A stretch of DNA of 64,000 bases, from assembly GCA_958510825.1 (NCBI GenBank), contig OY294044.1, positions 79,406,895 through 79,470,894 of the forward strand, read 5' to 3'. Positions 55,451-64,000 of this stretch are shown piece after piece (positions within the stretch are counted from its first letter, which is position 1; every line of letters begins with the position of its first letter). The notes beneath the pieces are model-generated. The model was given only the letters and a program-made list of their open reading frames with translations, had not been told where the DNA came from and ran no database searches. The position numbers and the translations under genes were made by a program. Source of the stretch: Brachypterus glaber. Its lineage: Eukaryota; Arthropoda; Insecta; Coleoptera; Kateretidae.

Positions 55451-58320
55451 TTACATTACTGAGTAAATATATGCAAGAAGTTGTCTTTTAAATACTAGAA
55501 TAGATGAACATGATTTAATGTTATTTGGTAGCTTATTAAACTGTTCAATGCCCCTGATAAATAAAGAATTTCTTGTATTATTTAAATTAACTCTTGGTAT
55601 ATAAATGTTTCTATTATTTCTTGTATCATGGTAATGAATTTCATGCTGATACACTATAACATCTTGAAAATAAGCAGGAGTTAGTCCTTTAGTAATTTTA
55701 AAGATGAAAAGCATAGAACAGTAAAATAGTCTATTTGATACCGAAAGCCATTGGAGAGTAGATAGCATAGACAAAATAGGGGTCCTTCGATTACATTTTA
55801 AAATTATTCTCATTCCTCTATTTTGTAGTTTTTGCAACTGTGATATTTTATTTAAATTAAATTGAGACATAACTGAAGGACAGTAATCAAAGTGAATGAA
55901 TGAATGATAGATTTGTACACTGTGATCTTAGTTTCATTGGAAAGGTTATTAGCAATTCTGGAGAAAAAGTACAATTTTTTAGAAATTTTGGAATAAATAT
56001 AATTAAAGTGACTGTCAAAGGATAATATATTGTCAATTTTAAATCCCAAATATTTAATTTCAGTAACAAATTCAATTTTTTTATTGTTTATCATTAAATT
56101 TATATTATTTACGTCAATGTTATTATATTTATATCTAGTTGTAAGAATCATAGCTTTTGTTTTATCTACGTTTAGTTTTAACTTATTAACATTCAAATAT
56201 TTATAAATAGCTTTTAACAATTTATTCATTTTTTCTATTATTTCCTCTAAATTAAACCCACTGATCACAAACAACGCATCATCAGCAAATAAATTAATAA
56301 ATTCACAGTCACAAAACAAATCTATATCATTTATATAGAGAAGAAACAATAGTGGACCCAAGACACTGCCTTGAGGGACACCAAAATTGTTTCTGCGTCT
56401 ATCAGATGATATACCACCTACTCTTACCCTCTGAAATCTCCCAGATAAGTAGTCTTTAATCCACTTTAATACCTTACCTCGAATACCGTATTTTTTTAAC
56501 TTTTTTAAGAGAATTTTCCTATCGATGGTCTCAAATGCTCTTTTGAGATCTAGAAAAATAGCTAAAACAAATTTACCACTGTCGATTTTATATTTAAACT
56601 TGGTAAGACAAAGCTGCAAAGCAGTTTCACAGGAGTGTTTACGCCTAAAGCCTGATTGATTTGTAAATAATATTTGGTTTTCTTCAATAAACTCAAGAAA
56701 TTGTTGATAAACTGTAAGTTCAAGCAATTTTTCTACGGCAGGTAAGGTATTAATTGGTCTAAATTCCGTAGCTTTATTTGTGTTTGGAATTTTGGGAATA
56801 GGTATAATAGTACTCGTTTTCAAAGCTTCCGGAAAAATACCATATTCAAGGGAAGTATTAACAAAATTTAAAATTACATGGCCTACAGATTCAAACACCT
56901 GCTTTAAAATGTTTGAGTTTAAAATTTCGTAAGTGCTAGATTTATTATCCAAGATGTAAACAATTTTAGAAAGGTCGCGTAGGCTTAATAATTTAAATTC
57001 ATTAAATTCCCTATATAAATTATAATTTTTGTTAACCCAGACCTCTGCATTATCAATAGACTGGACAATATTTTCAATACTTTCAACAAAATACTTATTA
57101 AACTCATTTGCTATTTTTAAACTATTACTTAAAATTTTAACTTCATTGTTATTTTCAAAATAAACACTGTTTACAGTACCTTGGTCTTTAATATTAATTA
57201 TAGTTTTAAGTGTTTTCCACATAAGCTGTGAATTGTTTCTATGTTGGTCAATTTTTTTGTAATAATACTGATACTTTTTAGTTTTTAAGAGAGTAACAAC
57301 CTCATTTCTAAGTATTTTAAAATTATTCCAATTAATTTCTCTTGATGGACCTGTGCTTTTTTTAAATAATTTATAAGCTTTATCTCTTTCACAAATTTTC
57401 GAGTTAACGTCGTTATCAAACCAAGGGATGGTGGATTTGTAAGAAAAAGTTTGAATTGGCGAAATATCTTCTACAACATTTTTACAATTATTATTAATTT
57501 CATTATACAGAAAATTTATATCAACCGAATTTAAAGACCAATTACATAAAGAAAGGTTATATTTTATTAAGTTTAAGTTATTGTCGTTGAAGTTTCTAAA
57601 TTTTTTATGTACTAACTGAGTTGAAGCAAGCGACCTGTTAAAATTAACTGAAATAATATAATGATCTGTTATTTTTGGACAAGTGTGTACAGCTGATGTT
57701 AAATTTTGATTTGTTAGCACAAAATCAATTATTGTGGATTTAATGTTAGTTACACGAGTAGGTACAGTAATACACTGAGTAATACCATACATTGTTAGAA
57801 CATTTTTAAATTTATTACAATAGAAATTATTGGGATCTGAAAAATCTAAATTAAAATCACCTACAAGAATAAAACGATAATTTCCGCTACACACACTATC
57901 ACAAATAATATTTTCAAACTCGTCCACAAACACAGCATCTGAAGAACTAGGAGAATGGTAGAGACATCCAATAAGCCATTTACTTGAACCAATATTAATC
58001 CTTAGAATCTTGCACCAGTAGTTACCTTTATTGACAAATGTTTTATATACTGAGTAGCTTAAACTACTCTTTAAATAGATTACTACACCCCCAGTGTATC
58101 TAGAATCAGAATCAAGTCTTATCATATTATAATTAACAATATTTAATTCAACATTTTCAATGTCTTTAGTTGTTCTTGCTTCACTTAACAAAATTATACT
58201 TGGGTTATAACGTAGTAGGCTGCCTTTAAGTTGATCTAAATTACACAATAAGCTTCTAATATTTAGGTATAGTATATCTGAGTTAAAGAGTATATTAGGA
58301 TGTTCCTCTAATTTTTTTTG
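55451..58320 (-). pseudogene. ORF2: endonuclease-reverse transcriptase, one frameshift
   Basis: The frame is open from 58320 without an ATG. It begins with LYLNIRSL and LLSEAR (endonuclease N- and E-motifs), then TGGVVIYL, GCLYHSPSS, LVGDFNLDFSDP and KITDHYIISV (catalytic D-x-N and DH). A linker of about 200 residues follows, then RT motifs: FRPINTLPAVEKLLE, QSGFRRKHSCETAL, IFLDLKRAFETID (motif A), GVPQGSVLGPLLFLLYINDI (B), LFADDALFV (C, near 56278-56289), VDKTKAM (D) and KYLGFKID (E). Near 55895 a frameshift moves the C-terminus to another frame (55870-55451), with QKLQNRGMRIILKCNRRTP, ending YIYSVM. It nicks the target DNA and reverse-transcribes the RNA from it. This is the best preserved protein-coding unit in the window, with only one clear lesion. 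Confidence 0.9.
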
Positions 58321-59027
58321 TCAACTATTTGGGGTTTATTATTAATATACTTAATCGTTTTTGAATTATCTCCACTATCAATAAGTGATTGTAACTTCTC
58401 CTTAATTTTTAAAAAGTACTGCCTTTGATCTTTAGTTTGATCATTAAAAATCTTGATATTCGGAATATTTATTTTGCTTTTATTTTTCAATACATATCTA
58501 GCATCATCAGAACTGTTTAAAACTACCTTAATAGGTCTAGTTTTGTTTACTAAATACTTTCCCAATCTAAAGAGTTTAAGATTATCCTTATTTATTTCCA
58601 TATCAGCAAGAACATTATTTATAACCTCTTTATCCTCCTGGTTACGATCAACTTGATTCTTTTTATTAGATTCCTTCACATTAAATACAATAACATTGGA
58701 TAAGCGGATATGTCTATCTAACATTTCAGATATCAAGTCTTCATTAACCGGTGTGTTATCAGGTTTGGTTAATTCCTCCAATTTTTTCATTTTAACCTCT
58801 AACTTATCAATTTGTTTCTGCATCATTGGCAAAATTCTAAGCCCATGCTGACAAATATCGCAAAAAAATTTTAACGTTCTTTTGCTTCTGAGTCTCATAC
58901 AAGCAATCTCAGATGTAGTCAACTCGGCACAGATAAAATGAATGGGTAGATGACATCCATCACAATTGCAAAATTGATCGCCCTCAATTACTACATCGCA
59001 TTTAAGACACTTGGACTTTTTACGAGT
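58308..59027 (-). CDS. ORF1 of LINE 3, PHD-type zinc finger and coiled coil, 5'-truncated
   Basis: The frame is open from 59027 (after a TAA at 59030-59028) to the stop at 58308, about 239 codons, with no ATG before the zinc finger. The N-terminal 60 residues read KCLKCDVVIEGDQFCNCDGC, then HLPIHFICAE and FFCDICQ, giving the C4-H-C3 order of a PHD finger. A lysine/glutamate-rich coiled coil (MMQKQIDKLEVKMKKLEEL) follows, then RLSNVIVFNV and LKLFRLGKYLVNKTRPIKVV, a segment typical of LINE ORF1 RNA-binding domains. ORF1 proteins bind the element RNA and are needed for retrotransposition in related families. The first in-frame ATG (58922) lies inside the finger, so the natural start is upstream and lost. 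Confidence 0.8.
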   Translation of the reverse strand, partial: TRKKSKCLKCDVVIEGDQFCNCDGCHLPIHFICAELTTSEIACMRLRSKRTLKFFCDICQHGLRILPMMQKQIDKLEVKMKKLEELTKPDNTPVNEDLISEMLDRHIRLSNVIVFNVKESNKKNQVDRNQEDKEVINNVLADMEINKDNLKLFRLGKYLVNKTRPIKVVLNSSDDARYVLKNKSKINIPNIKIFNDQTKDQRQYFLKIKEKLQSLIDSGDNSKTIKYINNKPQIVDKKN

Positions 59028-59039
59028 TTACGAGGAAGT

Positions 59040-59100
59040 TTGTGGCTACTGTGAAGAGTATATTATGGAATACGAGGCATTACCTTCACCACTTGTTTTC
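59040..59100. repeat. diverged copy of the TAATGGAATGCG repeat
   Basis: ATATTATGGAATACGAGGCATT and CTTCACCACTTGTTTT resemble 15735-15780. It borders the truncated 5' end of LINE 3. Confidence 0.4.
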
Positions 59101-59613
59101 TTATTTGTTAATAGCATGTTCATTGCAAATCAATTATGGCTGCTAATTAAACTAAATGTATGTGTGTATAAATAAATGCATTAATAAAATACTTGTTTAT
59201 ATTTTTAACATTCTGGCGCGATAAATTGTAAGATTCGTTTATTTATAACTTAGAAAATAAATTATATGAAATTTTTAAAAATATTATCTTTTCATAACAT
59301 TTTTTGGCTTGGACTTGGTCAAGAACATTTTCTTGAATTATTTATTGATTTTTTTTTGTCGCAGTAAACAAGTCAAATATCTTATAAAATATTATCTGCA
59401 CTAGTAAAATCATTTAGTTTAAATTATTATATCAATCTTTTTAGCATATGTGACCCTGCACAAAGAAACCCACTTAATGTGTCAAATTTACGTGTTTCTT
59501 TTTTTTTGTCGAATTCTTATGTAGAAAAGTTATTTATATAAAAATAAAAAAAAAAACAATTAAAAGCTCTCGAAGTGAACTGAAAATGATTTGAGTGGAG
59601 GTGTGTATACTAG
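59101..59613. other. unassigned sequence
   Basis: AT-rich, no gene or repeat recognised. Confidence 0.3.
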
Positions 59614-59630
59614 TTTTCCTACGATCTAAC

Positions 59631-60051
59631 TAGAGTTGCCAACCGTCCTTTATTTCAAAGGACAGTCCTTTATTTTCTGCTTCTGTCCTTTGTCCTTTAT
59701 AAAACCCTTAAAGGACGCTAAATGTCCTTTAAACTTACGATTGAACCTAATATGGATCAACTTTTTGAGAAAACAGTGGCCATAACAAAAGCATTAAAAA
59801 TGATAAAACAGAGAGACAAGTACCCAAAAAAAATTTCCTGCGATAAATGGCACTTTGTTAAAAAAAAATGCACCAATAAAATGGAAAAGTTGTTAAGAAG
59901 TTGTTTCCTACTTCTTAAGTATACCAGCATCTTCTGCATTTCCTGGGGTATTTAGTATTCTAAAACTGTTATAAAATAATGAAAAAAAAAACAAAGTGTT
60001 TTTTTTTAGAGATTTGTCCTTTATTTTAATGATTTAGAGTTGGCAACCCTA
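59631..60051 (+). mobile_element. deleted hAT element with 8-bp duplication
   Basis: The ends TAGAGTTGCCAACC and GGTTGGCAACCCTA (right end read GTTGGCAACCCTA) are inverted. The flanks GATCTAAC (59623-59630) and GACCTAAC (60052-60059) match in 7 of 8 bases. The interior opens with the GTCCTTTATTT-type repeats seen at 240-330 and holds a transposase remnant. Confidence 0.85.
59722..59996 (+). pseudogene. hAT transposase remnant
   Basis: The frame at 59722-59955 gives a basic segment (KKISCDKWHFVKKKCTNKMEK). A change of frame near 59920 then reads IPASSAFPGVFSILKL, which corresponds to the conserved C-terminal dimerisation motif of hAT transposases (IPASSA followed by ERVFS in intact proteins). 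The motif is degraded, with PGVFS in place of ERVFS. No catalytic residues remain. The identification rests on this motif, the TIR and the 8-bp duplication. Confidence 0.65.
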
Positions 60052-60107
60052 GACCTAACACCTAAAATCCGAAAAACGCAAAAATTGTCTAAAAATTAAT
60101 TTTTTAA

Positions 60108-60982
60108 CAGTGATCGGACTTTGGATTTTTCAACAGGTCCGCATTAAGGAAAACAGAATAATTTCATAAAACGCAAGATCATTTAAATTGTATTTAAAGT
60201 AACAAAAATACATTATTATTGGTATGTAATTCTTGGTTTGTTTAATTTTAATTTCATTTAATTTTGCTCTTTTGTCTAATGTATTATTTTAAATATTCCT
60301 GTGAAATCAAACTTATTTAAATACCTACAGTCAAATAAATAAATAAAATAAAAAGTAAAACAAAAAACAGTGTGTACATAAATATGTTTTTTCCTTTTTT
60401 TAAGATAAGCGAACAGATTTTAATATTCGGTGTGGTTCCTAGGTTGTTAAATATAAAATAGAAATTAAGGGAACGTTCAAGTATTATGTAACGCAAATTT
60501 TGATCATTTTGGACTCCCCCCCCTGTAACGCTATTTTTTTAAACCATTAACATGGGCGTCACACTCGAAATGAAGTTTACTAATTTTCTGACAGTAGATA
60601 TGTAAAATCAGCTGATTGTCACTTTCCAACCGTTATCATAGGCAACGAGTGGAAAATAGGCACTAACTACTAACTAGGTCGTAAGAAAATACGTTTTTCT
60701 TTGCACCACACATCGGTAGACGTGGAAAGGTCATTTTGTTTACATAAATGGGTTTTAAGTAATAGAAAAAGAAATGCATTACTTCAAAAAAAAATTAAAA
60801 AAGATTTTAATAATTTACTTTGAAAATAAAATACTTAAATAATTTCTTACATAACGCTTTTATTTACTATAGTAATACCAAAAACAATATCTGTATACAA
60901 TACAAGTAATATTGTTATTAAATACTATAAATCACGTTTTTCTTAATGTGGACCTGTTAAAAAATCCTAAGTCCGATCACTG
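60108..60982. mobile_element. hAT-like non-autonomous element (CAGTGATCGGACTT ends)
   Basis: The left end CAGTGATCGGACTTTGGATT and right end AATCCTAAGTCCGATCACTG are inverted, continuing through CAACAGGTCCGCATTAAGG (about 46-bp TIR). The flanking 8-mers TTTTTTAA and TTTATCAA match in 6 of 8 bases. Inside are a fragment of the GGGAACGTTCAAG MITE (60469-60535) and part of a TTTTCCTACGACCTA element (60560-60700). Confidence 0.75.
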
Positions 60983-61095
60983 TTTATCAATTTGACAGCA
61001 GATATGTAAAATCAGCTGATTTTCACTTTCCGACCGCTGTCATGGCAACGGGTGTAAAATGAGCACTATCTTCTAACTAGGTCGTAGGAAAAATA

Positions 61096-61540
61096 TTTTT
61101 TTCATATTGTTGCGAATATTAGTCAAATGAATAGACTTTCAAGAATCATCCAAATCCATTTAGGTAGTGGTTTTCGAAATATTTACATTAAAAACTACTT
61201 ACTTGAATTTTTTTTGGTGGAATTGCTCTGAGCAATGCTCAGCAGTTTTTATAAATAGTTCCGCTTAGGGCCTAAAATTTAGAACTACAGTTTTAAATAG
61301 TTACTTTTTAAAAGTACGTTAACGCGTCGGTAATTCATCGCATTAGTGACCTAATAGATTCACACTTTTTCACTTGTTTATATAAATCTTACGTGAAAAT
61401 AGTGCAAAAGTACATAAATGACCACGTACCTACATGATTCCTAATATATTTTTACATTAGTTACAGTTCTTATGTAATGTTAATTTCATTTATATTTAAA
61501 CGACTTTTTTAATATTTTCGTGTATTTTATTTTTATCTGA
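61096..61540. other. unassigned sequence
   Basis: No gene or repeat was recognised. Confidence 0.3.
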
Positions 61541-61830
61541 TTTGCATTAATCGGAATAAATTCAGTTATGACTCATCAACGTTGAAATTAAACACAGAAA
61601 CATAGACTTAATAGGAATAATTTATTATGAGGGAAATTTTTATAAAGGTCACTAAATCGAGACATTTGACGACTAATTTGTTGCACACAACAATATTGAA
61701 TATACATATTAACTATAAATATGTAAATATATCGGTGTTTTTCGAAGAAAATAAAAATTTAAATATTTAAAACCTCGCGTCAACGATAGAATCGACGCGG
61801 CGCCTATGCGAGCACTGGAAAATCGCCGAT
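61541..61830. repeat. inverted copy of the repeat at 47600-47960
   Basis: It shares AATCGGAATAAATTCA, ATATCGGTGTTTTTCGAAGA and GCGGCGCCTATGCGAGCACTG with the reverse complement of the other copy. The match begins and ends at about the same points in both, which suggests a defined element whose termini I cannot name. Confidence 0.7.
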
Positions 61831-62809
61831 GACTGCTGATTTGTACACACTTTTGTGTTTTTTGTACACGACTAAGAAATTAAGGACTATCACTGCACAC
61901 GACTTCTATAGACAGGGGACAAAATGGTGACATGGTGTGGTTGGTGAAAACTGAGACTGAAAACTGAGTTTGAAGTTTTTGTTATTAAAAATAATTGATT
62001 TATTACCTGAGAACAATCGCACTGTAATTAAATAAATGATTATTTAATTCTAGATATGAACGTAGGCTCGCAGTTTCTGTCGCGTGGTTTTTGCCACAAG
62101 GCTTGGATGTAAAATGCTAGCGGAAGCTAGCTGTCAATTTCATTTCCTAATTTATCAGGATGGCCAACCTTTTGACATGCACGCGAAATTCGAAACTGTG
62201 GCTATTTCATAAGTTTACTTTTTTCAGTTTCCAATAAATTAACGTATATTTTGTTATAAAGGAAAAAGTAGGTCTGTACTATTTTATGTCTCGTCACAAA
62301 TGTTATGTTACACAAGCGTGAAAAGTCACTATTATATTTTATTACTAAATTCCGACTTACATTTCGACTTAAACTTAGATTTTAACTTACCACTTAAAGT
62401 CAGAATTTTACTTAAATTTTTGAAAACTTGTTCCTTTAACCAAACCACCCTAAATAAAGTAATATTATTTTGTTTAACTCAATGTTTTTTTTGTTTCTAG
62501 GTGTGTATATATGCAGATATATTATTCTAACCAGAGTCTTCTAAGCTTGTAAGTACCTAAATTAATTTCATAAAAAAAAATGTAAACACCATTAAACGCT
62601 TACAGAGGATCTGATCAGACATCTGATCCTCATGAAAAAATATGTGCAAATGCTTACCTTAAATGATTATAATTATTAGACATCGGATTTTAGCGAGTCG
62701 TGACGTCAAAATGCATAGTCGGGTACAATAAGTACAAAATTCATTAATTAATTAATTTTATAAAAATGTTTAATATGTTGCCAAACTACTACATTACCAA
62801 CGAAAATTA
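61831..62809. other. unassigned sequence, about 1 kb
   Basis: No gene or repeat was recognised. Two short inverted words, GATCTGATCAGACATCTGATC, lie at about 62609-62629. The 66-residue frame at 62300-62500 has no motifs. Confidence 0.3.
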
Positions 62810-63904
62810 TATAAATATTATGAAAATCCCGTAACGTTTTATTTAAGTAAAAGAAAATTTAAAAAAATAACAATTCTGAAAATTACGTTTTAGTTGGGCT
62901 CTTTAATAATCCAAATTTAATTTTATAGTATTGTGGCATGGTGGCTGGGTATTACTTTTACCAAGTTTTAAAAAAAATCTGCCCAGCCAATCGTTTTTTA
63001 TTCGCAATAAAAGGTCACGTGACTTTTATAACTTGTGATTAAAATTAATTTTGTATTTTTTTACTTACTTTAAATATTAAATTGTCCTTGTTTCTCATCT
63101 CCTTTATGTGGTTTTGTGTTCACATGTCTTAAAATATTAGTTTTTCTTTCCCAGGTTAAGTCCTTTTTACAAAATGTGCAGGGTAAAATATTGCCGTCGA
63201 ACTATAGTTCTGGATAATCTTTAATCCACGATTTAACCGTAGTAAGTAATTGTTTTACGAACATTTTATTAAGGGATTTAACTAATGAAATGAATGGTTA
63301 AAAATAAATATTAGATTAGGCCCAAAAGTCAAACGAAATGACCTTGTTTCCGAATACGCGTGATTCTAACCAATAAAATAACGTACATGTTACACGCTTG
63401 ATCTTACATCTCACTTATTTCGTCGCACGCATACGGAAACAAGTTTAGAGCTTTTAGATCTCTACAGAGTAAATGTTGATAACGATTTCAAATTGATTTC
63501 ACCTTCCAGTCACCTCTTCACAAATTGAATAGAACACAAAAAGATTTCGTCGGTAGTTTATTTTTTCTACAAACACTATAAGTTTTAGTTGTGTAATTTT
63601 GTATTTTATTTATAACATGAAAAAAAAAAGATTTGAGTAAAAATAATAATTTTGAAGTAATTTTTAAAAACCTTTTTCACAAGTAATAAACGTCACGTGA
63701 GCTGTTATTGCGAATACAAAAGAATTGACCAGGCAGATTTTTTTTAACTTGATAGTAATACCCAGCCACCATGTTACAATACTATTAAATAAATTTTGGA
63801 TTATTTAAAAGTCCAACTAATTCATAATTTTCGGATCTGTTATGTTTTTTTTTAAATTTTCTTCTACTTAAATAAAAACGTAAGGGGATTTTCATAATAT
63901 TTAT
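62810..63904. mobile_element. foldback element with zinc-finger coding relic
   Basis: The left arm (about 62810-63045) and right arm (about 63676-63904) pair over TATAAATATTATGAAAATCC, GTATTGTGGCATGGTGGCTG/CAGCCACCATGTTACAATAC, AAAAAAATCTGCC and GGTCACGTGAC. The centre (63046-63675) holds a short coding remnant on the minus strand. No target duplication is obvious. Confidence 0.75.
63070..63264 (-). pseudogene. N-terminal zinc-finger fragment, BED/CGGBP1-like
   Basis: From an ATG at 63264 the minus strand encodes MFVKQLLTTVKSWIKDYPEL, a TAG at 63204-63202, then FDGNILPCTFCKKDLTWERK and TNILRHVNTKPHKG, ending at a stop at 63072-63070. The pattern C-x2-C-x(n)-H-x(5)-H with LTWERKTNILRHVNTKPHK resembles the single zinc finger found at the N-terminus of some hAT transposases and in CGGBP1, a vertebrate protein derived from a hAT transposase. 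The catalytic domain is missing. It is located in the centre of a foldback element, so it is probably what remains of that element's own transposase gene. Confidence 0.6.
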
Positions 63905-64000
63905 ACACGGTGTATTTGAAATAGGGTCGGAAATTTTAACTGATGATTCTACATTATAAAATATGACAAAAAGTTCCTATAAACGTATGTCTAAAAATGC
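63905..64000. mobile_element. start of a mariner-type end cut by the window edge
   Basis: GATGATTCTACATTATAAAA and AAAAAGTTCCTATAAACGTA resemble the TIR of 18712-19446 in degraded form. The rest lies outside the window. Confidence 0.35.

Larger units (their letters stand above)
55290..59033 (-). mobile_element. LINE 3: nearly complete two-ORF non-LTR retrotransposon
   Basis: On the minus strand the order is ORF1 (59027-58308), ORF2 with endonuclease and reverse transcriptase (58320-55451, one frameshift), a 160-bp 3' UTR, and an AATAAAGATTATTATTATT end with short A-run at about 55290-55316. ORF1 and ORF2 overlap by a few bases in different frames. The 5' part is cut within or just before the PHD finger. 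The adjoining 59040-59100 belongs to another repeat. The combination of PHD-bearing ORF1, APE endonuclease and RT fits the CR1/jockey group; the exact clade is not assigned. Confidence 0.9.
59614..61095. mobile_element. TTTTCCTACGACCTA element split by two hAT-like insertions
   Basis: The host element starts TTTTCCTACGATCTAAC (59614-59630). It continues at 60052 (ACACCTAAAATCCG, AACGCAAAAATTGTC) and again at 60983 (GACAGCAGATATGTAAAATC), ending CTAGGTCGTAGGAAAAA at about 61093. Its two ends are inverted repeats of each other. The interruptions are 59631-60051 and 60108-60982. Confidence 0.75.

Noticed and set aside
55887..56075. 62-residue minus-strand frame inside LINE 3
   Set aside because: It is a shadow of the reverse transcriptase coding region in another frame.
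1..64000. A new defence, biosynthetic or signalling system
   Set aside because: No host gene cluster, catalytic domain outside transposons, or operon-like arrangement could be supported. All recognisable coding sequence belongs to transposable elements, apart from one weak THAP-like exon.

Overview
This window looks like insect nuclear DNA. It is AT-rich, has no bacterial operon logic, and is filled with eukaryotic transposable elements: non-LTR retrotransposons, tRNA-headed SINEs, and Tc1/mariner-, hAT-, piggyBac- and Harbinger-like DNA elements. I cannot name the order or species with confidence. I found no convincing host protein gene. The long reading frames belong to three retrotransposons and a few transposase relics, and most of the rest is repeats at several levels of nesting.

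Left part (1-20000). A hAT-like end (1-330) is followed by a 5'-truncated LINE (815-2941) and a second LINE tail (2942-3219). Next come a duplicated repeat with internal hairpins (4011-4639) and a large inverted repeat (5183-6125) that was hit by a SINE. Two further SINE copies of the same family lie at 7262-7544 and 15885-16164. A second LINE (about 11600-14908) is split by a 1966-bp TA-flanked element filled with CCAAT/ATTGG satellite. At 17949-19499 several elements are nested in each other.

Middle part (20000-45000). It holds piggyBac-like TTAA-flanked elements (19992-21671, 25571-26558, 29787-30015, 34993-35225) and a mariner relic that keeps only the transposase N-terminus (27956-29223). 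A second mariner relic keeps only a C-terminal piece (40822-41474). A hAT-like element with a perfect 8-bp target duplication carries a minisatellite (33621-34773), and a related array lies at 42420-42960. There are also large foldback elements (32152-33173, 39894-40598), a threefold tandem repeat (37337-38159), and copies 2 and 3 of a nearly identical 425-bp MITE (24720-25144, 43822-44244; copy 1 is at 18038-18463).

Right part (45000-64000). It contains dispersed repeats, a 1.1-kb inverted repeat (49755-50876) and several TA-flanked MITEs. The most complete coding unit is a LINE on the minus strand (55290-59033) with ORF1 (PHD-type zinc finger) and ORF2 (endonuclease plus reverse transcriptase). 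It is followed by nested hAT insertions (59614-61095) and a foldback element carrying a small zinc-finger frame (62810-63904).

The window is best read as a layered transposon landscape. Insertions into other elements give relative ages, and in several places the pre-insertion site can be recovered from an interrupted ORF, the opposite arm of a palindrome, or target duplications. I see no sign of a new enzymatic or defence system. All homology statements come from recognising motifs by eye, without a database search.
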